Shown here piece after piece: positions 25,339-35,652 of a DNA stretch of 64,000 nt. The stretch is taken from positions 6,303,001 to 6,367,000 of the forward strand of contig CM065396.1 of assembly GCA_033060915.1 (NCBI GenBank), given 5' to 3'. How positions within the stretch are numbered: position 1 is the stretch's first letter; each line of letters opens with the position of its first letter. The stretch is from Euryodendron excelsum (taxonomy: Eukaryota; Streptophyta; Magnoliopsida; Ericales; Pentaphylacaceae). Position numbers and translations under genes: made by a program. The notes below the pieces were generated by a model that saw only the letters and a list, made by a program, of their open reading frames with translations, was not told the DNA's origin and did no database searches.

Positions 25339-25780
25339 GTGTTTTGTTGGTGCTATGTTAGCAAGGACAAGAAGCCCCAAATGACCACCAATATACTAGA
25401 CAAGATGCTTGTAGCCTCATCTCACAGAACCTGTGACCTACCGTATGGTATGGCTATCACCAAGATCTTTTAGCATTTTGGAGTTGTGCTCACTAGTGAG
25501 AATGTAGAGGAGGTGAAAGAAGGACAAGACGGGATCAATGAAACCACTTTGAAGAGCATGAGATATGTGAAAAATGTAGAGACCAATCAATGGGTAAAGA
25601 AAAAGAATGGACTCTCCACTATAGCCTCATCCTCACAAGCAGGACAAGAGGACTCTAAGGAAGCAAATTTTGAAATCAAAGTGGTTGAACTGCTGCATAA
25701 GTTTGATATCAAACTTGATAATTGTCTGACTATGGTGATGAGGATGGAGACAAAAGTGGAGCAGCTGTCCATAAAAGTGA
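25339..25780 (+). pseudogene. Broken envelope-like / plant transposon-protein ORF, N-terminal part
   Basis: One frame can be read from the end of the satellite (25339) to 25780, broken by a single TAG at 25471-25473 that would be CAG before a C-to-T change. It includes the motif LPYGMAITKIF, followed by HFGV, which I recognise from the conserved 'putative plant transposon protein' type sequences found in retroelement extra ORFs. After the stop come a charged linker, a serine-rich stretch (about 25616-25640) and an amphipathic, probably coiled-coil segment (25672-25780). No natural start is present: the left side is cut by the satellite. The frame is interrupted at 25781 by a solo LTR. Purine tracts and a copia LTR lie downstream, so it is probably the extra (envelope-like) ORF between pol and the 3' LTR of a sirevirus; that role is inferred. 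Confidence 0.62.
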
Positions 25781-25987
25781 TGTGATATCCTGAGCCTCTA
25801 TTTATTTATATTAATAAGAATTTTTAGTGTATGCAATGTTTAATGTTAATTATTTATTCTTTTGGGTCAAAAATTGACCAATGAGAACTTGTGTTGTAAC
25901 TTATGTTGGAGGTATGAGACACATGGGATTATTTTCCATGTGCGTCTTCTCATAACACAAAACACACACACACACACCCAACCATAA

Positions 25988-25991
<4 letters not shown>

Positions 25992-26046
<55 letters not shown>
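25992..26046. repeat. (GA)n microsatellite
   Basis: An uninterrupted GA run of about 55 bases in the LTR leader. It accounts for the serine/leucine-rich ORFs on the minus strand. Confidence 0.97.
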
Positions 26047-26053
<7 letters not shown>

Positions 26054-26519
26054 GAAGAAGGAAGGGAGAAGATCAAGGAGAAGAAGAGGAGGCAAGAGAA
26101 GCCCAACCCAAGCTTGGCATCCCTTGTGGAGTTGGGAAGCTAGGGAGAGAATGGTACGAACTTCTACCTTGTATGTATATGTATCTATATTGTGTGATTT
26201 TGTTGGGTATTTGTATAAATGCATCTAGGATAGTTGTTGTCAAGTTTGGAGGATCCCTTGGGTCCCATTTACATGATTTTGAGAGCTTGAAGCTCATTGT
26301 TGAAGATTGGAAGTGGTGTTTTGAAAAATTTTGAAATATGTAAAATGTTAGGGTTTTGAGTTCAACTCTAGATCCCTTTGTTTTAATTGTTCTTTCTTCC
26401 CCATTTTGAGTTATTGTTATCCTTGTGGGCTAGTCTTTGAGCCCTAAGAGTATTGGGAAGGTTTGGTTGTGTTTGGAGGGGTTTTAAGAGAGTTTTGGGT
26501 CAAAAATTTTTGCTACGGA

Positions 26520-26725
26520 GGTAGGGGCGTTCGAATGCCCGACATGGCCATTTGAACGGCCCTAGAGTAAAGATTTCCACTTTGCTTGGCATTCAAACGG
26601 CCCTTCCGGGCGTTCGAACAGCCCGAGAGGGTGTTTCTCCATTTTTGCCTATCGTTCGAACACCCGTATTTGGGAGTTTGAATGGCTTGGTGATTTTGGC
26701 CTGGCATTCGAACGGTCTGCTAGTT
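26520..26725 (+). repeat. LTR hypervariable island, GTTCGAAC type
   Basis: Five or six imperfect copies of a GTTCGAACGGCC-like phrase (a GTTCGAAC palindrome plus GC-rich tail) lie within about 200 bases that are far more GC-rich than the rest of the LTR. The flanks match the sister LTRs, but those carry unrelated repeated phrases at this position. Confidence 0.75.
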
Positions 26726-27910
26726 TCGACACTGTTTAGTAAAACCGGCATAACTTTCTCTAAAAAAACTCAAATTGATGCACCGTTTAAAACAGTAGAA
26801 AGTAAACTCATAGACCTTTGTACCCATATAAGTTTGCACTCTAATTTCTTATATATTGAGAGATATGGAAGTTTAAAGTTGTTCCAAAATCTATGCCAAC
26901 AACATTGTTTACTAGAATTTTAGTCCACTTTCCGTGAGGTATAACTTCTTCACCCAAAATGTGTTTTTGGCCCATGACCTATCAAATTAAAGGCCTTTAA
27001 GCCTATTTTGAAATGAAACTAGCCTTGAGTGTGAACTCATCTTTGAGAGGTGGTTGGGATGCGATGAAGGAGTTGATGTCCTAGCTTTCATGTACAAACC
27101 TCAACTTTATGTTCTCGTTTTATGTTGGGGCTTTGCCCTAGAGTTAGTCTCTCTCTTCCATGGTAAGAGCAAGGTGTTGGTGAGTCGGGGTCGAGGGATT
27201 TATGTGCTTAGTCTCAGTTTATATGTTATTGTTTGCCTTAGAGTCTTGTATTGATGTTTCTATATTTCTACGTGCATTTTGTGTAGGAACACCTTGTTTA
27301 ACACCCATGCAATTGGATATAGGTGAGTAACGATATGCCATGAGTAAGACCTATTACTCTCCAAATGCTTTCAAGTTCAATTACGTTTTATGCATTTCTT
27401 TCTATTTATTTTAATGCATCGATAATTACTTTCAAGTATAAATGTCATGCTTTGAATTGCAAACGAACCTTACTTATGATATGAATTACAACCTACGGAC
27501 TGGAACGTTCACATAAAGTAGATGTAAGATTTCTAACGTACGACTTTAAGTCAAGGTCCTTTCGTGGCGAGACTTTAATCTAGCTTGATAGTCCTAGGAT
27601 GTCGGATGTGAAATAAACCATCGACCTGTAAGGTCTTTCGTGGCAAGATCCTAAACTAGCAACGATGGTCCTGTAGTAGGAGGCACGAAATACTCTATCG
27701 CCATGTTGGGAGACGTCCTTTGGCTTAAAAGTCAAGATGTGACCCTTATGGTTACTATAACTAAGCCTAGCTCTCATGATTGGCTTAAAGCACTCTATGT
27801 TGCTAATGACTGTGCCTAGCTATCATGGTTGGCCTAAAGAGCCTATGCGTGACCTTCATGGTTACTATGTTAGCCTAAAAAGCATTTGCATGACCTCCAT
27901 GGTTGCTATG

Positions 27911-28360
27911 TTGGCCTAAAGAGCCTTATGTGTACCGTGCGGCTGAGATCAAGCGCCTAGAAAGGGGGTAGGCAGGTGCGAGCCAGAGCAGACAATCTAA
28001 TGTTGGCCTAAAGAGCCTTATGTGTACCGTGCGGTTGAGACTAAGCACCTAGAAAGGGGGTAGGCAGGTGCGAGCCAGAGTAGACAATCTAATGTTGGCC
28101 TGAAGAGTCTTTTGTGTACCGTGCGGCTGAGACTAATTGCCCAGAAAGGGGGCAAGTGTGAGCCAGAGCAGACAATCTAATGTTGGCCTAAAGAGCCTTA
28201 TGTGTACCGTGCGGCTGAGACCAAGCACCCAGAAAGGGAGTAGGCAGGTGCGAGCCAGAGCGGACAATATAATATTGGCCTAAAGATTCTTATATGTTCC
28301 ATGCGATTGAGACCAAGCGCTCGAAATGGGGTAGGTAGGTGCGAGCCAGAACAGACAGTA
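27911..28360 (+). repeat. 92-bp minisatellite inside LTR C1
   Basis: About five copies of a 92-base unit start TTGGCCTAAAGAG at 27911, 28003, 28095, 28183 and 28275 (spacings 92, 92, 88, 92). Each includes a TGTACCGTGCGGCTGAGAC and a GTAGGCAGGTGCGAGCCAGA phrase. The reversed sister LTR at 53417 has essentially one copy (about 54900-54985), so the expansion is specific to this LTR. Confidence 0.9.
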
Positions 28361-29531
28361 TTGTGCAGTGTACTCTGATAGCTCAAGCGCTCCCGAGGGG
28401 GTAGGTAGGGCGAAGTGTTACCGTCGCAATGCATTTAAAATTGTGAGGTAGGCATATGCGTGACATGAAGCGCCAAAGCGGGCAATATTGTGCATGGTTA
28501 ATATCTTAGCCTAAAGAGCCCTATTTATGACCTTTAAGGTTACTAACGTGGAGCCTAACTCTGGTATAAAGACGTAACACACTTATGCTCTAGAATAAGA
28601 AATATGATTTGTTCAAATGCCATGGTATGCTTATGATATGCCTTACAGTATCATGCCATGGTATGCTTATGACAGCTATGTTATGCCTTTCGAAGTCTTG
28701 TCATGTGTTATGTCTCACTCCTATGATACTATGTTCGAAATGTTATAGTATTCCAATATGATTCTTATGCTACCTACGTTTCCAAGGCTACACTTTATAA
28801 GTTACTATAGTAATATTTGATGTGTCCTATATTATACGGTAAGCTAAGATGTACGCTTACAAGATATGGTATGTTATGCTCATGACAAGTTATGTCACAC
28901 TCTCATAGTTCATGCTACAATACGCCTACCTCTTTTCTCCAACATTGTGTTTTGGAAATGATGGAATGTTTTAATATAAAAGCCTATGCTTCATGTGTTT
29001 TTAAGATTATACTTACATGTTTCTAAATTTATACCACATATGTATAAATGTATCTCTATTGTCATGTACGTTAAATATGAAGGTTAGTTTATGGTAATTT
29101 TATGCTTATGCATTATTGTTATTCACTAAGTATTAGCTTACATTTTCTAAAAATATTTTCAAGTGACCAAATTGGGAGGCCTTGAGGGCGGCCCATTACG
29201 TGGATAGTTGGACTGCGGCTCACGGGCCTTATGTTATGTACTGATATAGGGGTTGGACCCTAATGTTTTATAATATTATAATGTTATAATTGTGGTGGCC
29301 TTTGATAGACCCATCTTATTGAATGTTTATGTTTTGGAGATTAGGCACCGCTCTACTATGTATAACACACGTTTTACTTTATGTTTTATAAAGTTTTAAT
29401 TTTGCAATTATGTATCTTTTAAAGATAAATGCATGGTTATTTAACCGGGTTATGTAATGCAGCCTTGGGTAGCCAAGCTACTAGCCGGTTATGCACCCTA
29501 AATCTGTATAGGCTAGATCTGGGGCGTGACA

Positions 29532-29838
29532 AGTGAAACTCATCAAGTAAGTAATAAAGAAAGCTATTTTGAAAGCCATGAAAGAAGGGAACTCTGCTGA
29601 TTTTGACAAGGCAACCACTGGGGCTGAAGAACAGTCTGAAGCAGAATTTAAAGAAAAAGAACTCTGTGAGAAAGAACTAGAAGAAGAAAAAGGAGAGGAA
29701 GCGGCAAAAATGGAGAAAGAACTAGAACTAGAAAAGGACAAAGAAATTGAAGAAATGGTTGTTGAGCAGCCTGAAGAGGGAAATCCAGAGGAGCAAGTGC
29801 TAGCATCTGAGCCTTCTAAGGCAATAGGCAAGGAATAG
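29532..29838 (+). pseudogene. Broken envelope-like / plant transposon-protein ORF, C-terminal part
   Basis: After the solo LTR and its second AGTGA copy, the same reading frame as at 25339-25780 resumes; it is the frame obtained when the LTR and one target copy are ignored. It meets one in-frame TAA at 29548-29550 (possibly a decayed CAA) and then stays open for 90 codons to a TAG at 29836-29838. The product is very rich in Glu and Lys (EEEK, EKELE, EKDKEIEE), a strong coiled-coil or disordered acidic tail. The minus-strand 147-codon ORF here is its shadow. With the LTR and two stops it cannot make a full protein. An acidic, coiled C-terminus fits sirevirus envelope-like ORFs, but the low complexity makes homology hard to judge. 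Confidence 0.6.
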
Positions 29839-30404
29839 GCACTTGCCACTTGAATCAAACCCCCTCCTTCCAAACCCCAACACAGATAGAGCGCTAGAAA
29901 GAAAATTACTTTTCCTCCCATCACTAAAAAATATTACCTTAGACCCAGATCTGGCCTCGGTGGCTCTAAAACCCTTGATGACCCTGTCATTTTGTGACTC
30001 TACTCTACATTTAAGTTTTCATGTTTACTGTTTAAGCCTTCAGTTTTTATATTATCTATTTAATTATCTATTTTGTTGGTGTGATGTTTCTAATATTATT
30101 GGCAATCGACCAACATATAAGACATTTTATTTATGTTTGAATGCATTTCTTATGTTATTGTCCATCATGTTTGGTTGTTTGCTGCCCTTTCTATAGTTAA
30201 AATTCAATTTTAATATTTTTTACTATTGTACCTATCATAATTTTCTCATAATTTCTGTTTGATAAATTGATAAAAAGGGAGAGAAATATGCGACAAAAGG
30301 ACACTCATATTAAGGGGGAGGATTTTTTATAAGATGATTGGTGACAATTGTGTCATATTTTTCATGTTTGGTGAAGGTTTTGTTATCATAAAAAATGGGG
30401 AGAT
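29839..30404 (+). mobile_element. Sirevirus-like 3' untranslated region with several purine tracts
   Basis: The non-coding stretch between the broken ORF and the 3' LTR holds three purine runs: AAAAAGGGAGAGAAA (30272-30286), AAGGGGGAGGA (30312-30322) and AAAAAATGGGGAGAT (30390-30404), the last abutting the LTR. Multiple polypurine tracts before the 3' LTR are a published hallmark of sireviruses. The rest is AT-rich without other features. Confidence 0.6.
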
Positions 30405-30583
30405 TCTTGACCCAAAGCATGATCTCCATAAGTGATTTTGATGATAACAAACTGTAGTTATTTTGTACTAATGTGTTTAAATTGAGTATGCAGCCTAGCT
30501 ACAACAAACATGGTTAAAACTGAGTATTATGTCAAGAACATAGAAGATTTTGTCAGCACCATATAAGATTATTGACACCATGA
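30405..30583 (+). mobile_element. Sirevirus-like 3' LTR, first about 180 bp only
   Basis: The LTR begins TCTTGACCCAAAGCATGATC right after the last purine tract (family start TG; here one base is changed) and contains the TTTTGATGATAACAAAC phrase common in sirevirus LTR starts. It breaks off at about 30583, where the sequence passes abruptly into the middle of a satellite-borne SINE. The rest of the LTR is lost. Confidence 0.62.
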
Positions 30584-30655
30584 AAGTGGGGGGTTCGAAC
30601 TCACGACCTCCCTAATGGAAGCCAAGAACATTGGCCAACTAGGCTAACCCCAATT
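30584..30655 (-). mobile_element. tRNA-type SINE, copy 4 (truncated)
   Basis: Only the tRNA-like half remains. On the minus strand it has GGGGTTAGCCTAGTTGG (A-box side) and GAGTTCGAACCCCCC (B-box). The array side ends in TTAATTGTGGTATT, the same right-hand duplication as in copies 1-3. The tail side is replaced by the sirevirus-like LTR, marking a deletion or rearrangement breakpoint. Confidence 0.75.
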
Positions 30656-31806
30656 TAATTGTGGTATTCTCCCCTAACTCTCTTGAATTATTTTTCAAAA
30701 ATGGTTTTCAAGACTCTAAAATAGAATCGTTTTTTTCTAAATAGGGGTTTCGTAAAACCCCAACTCCCTTGAGTTGTTTTTCAAAAATGGCTTTAAAAAC
30801 CCTAAACTCTCAATATTGTTTTTTTAAAGTAGTTTTCTAAAACTTTAACTCTCTTGAGTTGTTTTTGCAAACAATGGTTTCCTTAAACCCTAGCTCTTGG
30901 GAATTATTTTTCGAAAATGGTTTCATGATCTTAAAATAGAGTTGTCTTTCTAAAATGTGGTCTTCTAAAAACCTCTTTTGAGTTGTTTCTATAAAATGGC
31001 TTTCAATAACCTAAACTCTCTAGAGTTATTTTTTCCAAAAAGTTATTTTCTAAAAACCCTAACTCTTTCTAACAGTTTTGCAAAAATGGTTTTAAAAACC
31101 ATAAAATTTGCTAGAAATTTTTTTTTCTACATAGTGATTCTCTAAACACCCTAACACAATTGAGTTGTTATTCTAAATAGCAGTTTCCTTAAGGCCCTAA
31201 CTTTCTTGAATTGGTTTTCGAAAATGGTTTTCAAAACCATAAACTCTCTAGAGTTTTTTTTGATAAAAAGTGGTCTACTAAAAGCCCAAACTCTTTTGAT
31301 TTTTTTTTCAAAAATGGTTTTCAAGTCCCTATACTAGAGTTGTTTTTCTAAAATGTAATTTTGTAAAAACCCTAACTCTCTTGAGTTGTTTTTCAAAAAT
31401 TGTTTTCAAAACCCCAAACTCTCTAGAGTTTTTTTTTTTCCTAAAAAATCCTTTTCTAAAACCCAAACTCTCTTGAATTGTTTCATGAAAATAGTTTTCA
31501 AGTCCCTAAACAAGAGTTGGTTTTCTAAAGAGTGGTTTTGTAACTCTCGTGTTTTTTTTTCAAAAATGGTTTGAAAACCCTAAACTCTCTAGAGTTGTTT
31601 TTCTAAAAAGTCATTTTCTAAAACCCTAACTATCTTGAGTTGTCTTCTAAATTATGGTTTTCTAAAAACCCCTAACTCTCTTGAATTATTTTTTTGAGAA
31701 ACAATGTTCAAGACCGTAAAATAGAGTTGTTTTTCTAAAAAGTGGTTTTTTAAAAACCCCAACCTCCTTTAGTTGTTTCTCAAAAATGGCTTTAAGTACC
31801 CTAAAC
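30656..31806 (+). repeat. Degenerate satellite array, segment 2
   Basis: About 1.15 kb of the same A/B monomer array, including the AAGTGGTCTACTAAAAGCCC variant at about 31266. The last five bases (TAAAC) are the target copy of the next insertion. Confidence 0.9.
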
Positions 31807-32630
31807 TTTCACACCACAAAATCCGAGGGTGATTTATAGGAAAAAAAAAACAACTCATTTCATGAAAATAAATTAATTTTCAGTAGTTTAGAAAATTAAG
31901 AAAGTCCAAGTTAAAGAAAGTTCATAAGTACAACAGAGCGAGTACACAACTAACTGTAATCTGAATTCCAAAATTTGGATTTGAACTAGAATACAGTATA
32001 AAGCACAAATTTCCTCACAACACTAAAATATACAAAACCGTAAAACTCTAACTAATATCCAGGTTGTCCTAACCATTTGCTTCCTATCCAATCATATACC
32101 TGCAAGGTGTAGTGGGGTATGAGCTTACGCCGAATAGACCGAAAACATCTAAATACAAGTAGCATATAGAGCATATCAATCCGATCACATTTGACTATCA
32201 AACAATCACAAGGGCCATCTTAGCCATTCATTCGCTACCATCCTAGATCACCAACCTATGATCAGAATTTGTTCAAACTAACGTGATAAATAGATTCAGC
32301 ACATCGAAAAACCTAGGGTAAGCTCACTTAGATAGCTCAAAACTTGCCCAAATGAACAAATTTAAACTAGGGTGCATCATAACATATGGTGGACATCCCA
32401 GACCGGATCTTCTACGGTTTGATAAACCCAGCAGTTTTCTCTATGTAAAACAAAATTCACTACCTAAACAAGTAGGACACCAAATCCTTCTCCTATTGTC
32501 TGCTTCCTTTACTTTTTCTTTCTTTCCTCCTTTTCTCTTTTCCTTTCTTCCTCTACCTTGCTGCTACCACGAAACCCGAATAAGCAAAACACCCAAGGTC
32601 AAACGTGCCTTTGGTGAAATCTTCTATCTG

Positions 32631-32635
<5 letters not shown>

Positions 32636-32662
<27 letters not shown>
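32636..32662. repeat. (CT)n microsatellite
   Basis: An uninterrupted CT run in the leader of the reversed LTR, comparable with the GA run in LTR C1. Confidence 0.95.
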
Positions 32663-32666
<4 letters not shown>

Positions 32667-33092
32667 CCATTTCTAGTGCCTTCCTCCTCAAATCCCAATA
32701 TTTTTTTTTTATACAATCAAACCACAAGTTCATAAATACATACCAACCATCAAATAGATATATGCATGTATACACACAATCAGATCATTGGGTTAGGTCA
32801 TCCCCTTTCTTGTCTTCTTGATTTTGTTATGCACCCATACGAAATACATGTCAACCAATATATATATAAATGCATGCATTTCCCACAACCATACACCCAT
32901 ACGGCCATATTTCACATAAAACTTTTTGGGTTTTGTTTTGCATCTCCTTATTTTACATAAATATATATTTAGCTACACACATAATACCTGCATACTTCTT
33001 TAGAAGAATTTAGCCAACACCGAAAACCGAGCATCTTATTCCCTTTCTCGTCGAGGGCAAACACCAAAACTACAACCCACATGTATGTGCAT

Positions 33093-33117
33093 GATATATA
33101 TATATATATATATATAT
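33093..33117. repeat. (TA)n microsatellite
   Basis: A TA dinucleotide run of about 25 bases inside the reversed LTR. Confidence 0.95.
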
Positions 33118-33647
33118 GACTCACAACTATGTATCCATAAGCACCCACACAAGTAATTTGTTTTCGTAGTAAACAAAGGCAGCCCCTAGCAACTATGGAT
33201 GCCCATAGCAACCCCAAATTATAAGTCTATATCATTACCATTATCTACACCCCCATGGTTTTTCTTCACCAATCACAACGATCTCACTCACAAACATAAT
33301 CTTGCAATGAACTACACGCAATCCATCGCACAAACGTGGACTAGTAACGCGCTACGGTACAGAAATATAATCATATGCATTTACACATCAAAGAAAATAA
33401 ATGTATACCGAGAGATCGATCAGCCTGCATAAATATATTCATAACTAAGCAATTATTTAAGAACAGAGATAAGGCTGCTCCTTCACCCTACCTAGTTTGT
33501 TGTCGGAAAAGCTCGTCGGAAAAAGTCACTGGAATTGAGCACTTGCACTGCGTTTCCTTCACGTAGCGTTTTTTTTTTTTTTTTTGCCTTCGGTTGCCAT
33601 TTTCCCCTAAGCCAGCAGTCTCACCCTCACGGGTCTCTGTTATATTC

Positions 33648-33655
33648 TATTTATA
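33648..33655 (-). promoter_or_regulatory. TATA box of reversed LTR
   Basis: The minus strand reads TATAAATA about 290 bases from the LTR start at 33943. Confidence 0.5.
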
Positions 33656-33943
33656 TGACGTTAAGAAAACCCTAGCAGACACCACTTTCACATAAAATCT
33701 CTCTTTCTTTGCCTCTCTGTAGGCTGCCTTCTCTTAGAACTAATTCACCACTTCTATTATCTATATGAAACCGGATAGAACCCTATTTACTTGGGTCTAA
33801 CAAAATTTTACAAAAATATCCACAAGCTAAAAATAAACTAGTTACATGCTACTAAGTCCCCGTATGTACAACAATAAATTTCAAGGGGAGTACAATATTT
33901 ATGAGAAAAATAATATCAATTCAAGAAAAATCGGGGTTTGACA

Positions 33944-35652
33944 TAAGCTCTCTAGAGTTGATTTTTTTTTCTTCTAAAAAGTGATTTTCTAAAAATCCTA
34001 ACACTCTTCGATTGCTTTTCAAAAAGGGTTTTAAAACCCCTAAATCTGCTTGGGTTTTTTTTTTTTTTTCCCTTTCAAAACACCCTAACTCAGTTGAGTT
34101 GTTATTCTAAATAGTAGTTTTCTGAAAAAAAAAAAAAAAAACCCTACCTCTCTAGAGTTGTTTTTCTAAAATGGTTTTGAAAACTTTAAACTCTCTAGAA
34201 TTTTTTTTGTTAAAAAGTGATCTACTAAAACCCCTAACTCAATTTTTTTTTTCATAAATGGTTTTCAAGTCGATAAACTAGAGTGTTTTTTCTAGAAGGC
34301 AGTTTCATAAAAATCCTAACTTTCTTAAGTTGTTTTTCAAAATGGTTTTCCAAACCTTAAACTCTCAAGAGTTTTCTTTTCTAAAAAATCACTTTCTAAA
34401 AGCCAAACTCTCTTGAATTGTTTCTTGAAAATTGTTTCCACAACCCTGAACTAATGTTGTTTTTCTAAAAAGTGGTATTGTAAAAACCCTAACTCTCTTG
34501 AGTTATTTTCAAAAATGGTTTGAAAACCCTAAACTATCTAGAATTGTTTTTCTAAGAAGTCGTTTACTAAAAACCCCCAACTCTCTTGAGTAGTTTCTAA
34601 AAAATGGCTTTTAGTAACCTAAACTCTCTAGAGTTGTTTTTGTCTAAAAAGTTGTTTTCTAAATCCCTAACTCTCTTTAGTTGCATTTCAAAAAATGGTT
34701 TTAAAATCCTAATTTCGCTTGCCATTTTTCTTTCTAAATAGTAATTTTCTAAACACCCTAACTCAGTTGAGTTGTTATTTTAAATAGTAGTTTCCTAATA
34801 ACCCCAACTTTACTGAATTGGTTTTTGAAAATGGTTTTCAAAACCACAAACTCTCTGGAGTTTTTTTTTTTTATAATAAAAAGTGGTCTACTACAAGCCC
34901 TAACTCTCTTGAGTTCATTTTAAAAATGGTTTTCAAGTCCCTAAACGATAGTTATTTCTAAGAGGTGGTTTTGTAGAAACCCTAATTCTCTTGAGTTGTT
35001 TTTTAAAAATGGTTTTCAAAACCTTAAACTCTCAGAAGTTATTTTTTTTCTAACAAATTATTTTTTAAAACCCAAACTCTCTTCAATTGTTTCTCGAAAA
35101 TGGTTTTCAAGACCCTAAACTATAGTTGCTTTTCTTAAAGGTGGTTTTGTAAAAACCTTAACTCTCTTGAGTTGTTTTCAAAACTGGTTTGAAAACCCTA
35201 AACTATCTAGGGTTGTTTTTCTAAAAAGTCATTTACTAAAAGCCCCAACTCACTTGAGTAGTTTCTAAAAACTGGCTTTTAATAACCTAAGGTTTCTAGA
35301 GTTGTGTTTTCTCAAAAGTTGCTTTCTAAAACCCTAACTCTCTTTAGCTATTTTTTAAAAAATGGTTTTAAAAGCCCTAATTTCGCTTGCTTTTTTTTTT
35401 TTTCTTTCCAAATAGTAATTTTCTAAACACTCTAACTCAGTTGAGTTCTTACTTTAAATAGTAGTTTTCTAATAACCTTAACTCCAATAAATTGTTTTTC
35501 AAACATGGTTCTCAAAACCATAAAATCTCTGGAGTTTTTCTTATAAAAAGTGGTCTACTAAAATGCCTAACTCTCTTGAGTTCATTTCAAAAATGGTTTT
35601 CAAGTCTCTAAACTATAGTTGTTTCTAAGAGGTGGTTTTGTAAAAACCCTAA
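33944..35652 (+). repeat. Degenerate satellite array, segment 3, with 666-bp higher-order unit
   Basis: The array shows its clearest higher-order period here. The AAGTGGTCTACTA / AAGTGATCTACTA variant recurs at 34215, 34881 and 35548 (spacings 666 and 667), and the CACCCTAACTCAGTTGAG variant at about 34081, 34755 and 35427. The last five bases (CCTAA) are a target copy. Confidence 0.88.

Larger units (their letters stand above)
25781..29531 (+). mobile_element. Chromovirus-like solo LTR (copy C1)
   Basis: The LTR starts TGTGATATCCTGAGCC and ends GGGGCGTGACA, with target duplication AGTGA at 25776-25780 and 29532-29536. Length is 3751 bp with no internal domain, hence a solo LTR. It is homologous to the reversed copies at 46716 and 53417 (same order: GA-rich leader, 'GATGCACCGTTTAAAAC' block, 'ATAGGTGAGTAACGATATGCC' block, minisatellite zone, 'GAGGCCTTGAGGGCGGCCC' block, terminal 'TAGCCAAGCTACTAGCCGG'). 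It inserted into the envelope-like ORF. ORFs inside it are not conserved in the sister LTRs and are not called. Confidence 0.92.
31807..33943 (-). mobile_element. Reversed chromovirus-like solo LTR, second family
   Basis: On the minus strand it starts TGTCAAACCCCGATTTTTC and ends in a decayed GGATTTTGTGGTGTGAAA (from a GGGGCGTGACA-type end). The flanks are TAAAC (31802-31806) and TAAGC (33944-33948), a target duplication with one change; removing the LTR restores CCCTAAACTCTCTAGAG in the satellite. A minus-strand TATAAATA at 33648-33655 supports orientation. Length is 2137 bp. It has a (CT)n run at 32636-32662 and a (TA)n run near 33093-33117. ORFs inside are not credible. Confidence 0.85.

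Noticed and set aside
25901..26224. Minus-strand ORF of 107 codons with a long Ser-Leu repeat
   Set aside because: It is produced by the (GA)n microsatellite in the LTR leader.
26552..26923. Plus-strand ORF of 123 codons
   Set aside because: It spans the hypervariable island of LTR C1, whose sequence is replaced in the sister LTRs, so the frame is not conserved.
27911..28360. CRISPR-like array (regular repeats)
   Set aside because: Units are contiguous 92-base tandem copies without unique spacers, in a plant retrotransposon LTR.
29481..29924. Minus-strand ORF of 147 codons rich in Ser and Phe
   Set aside because: It is the antisense shadow of the Glu/Lys-rich envelope-like tail and runs across the solo LTR end, so it cannot be a single ancestral gene.
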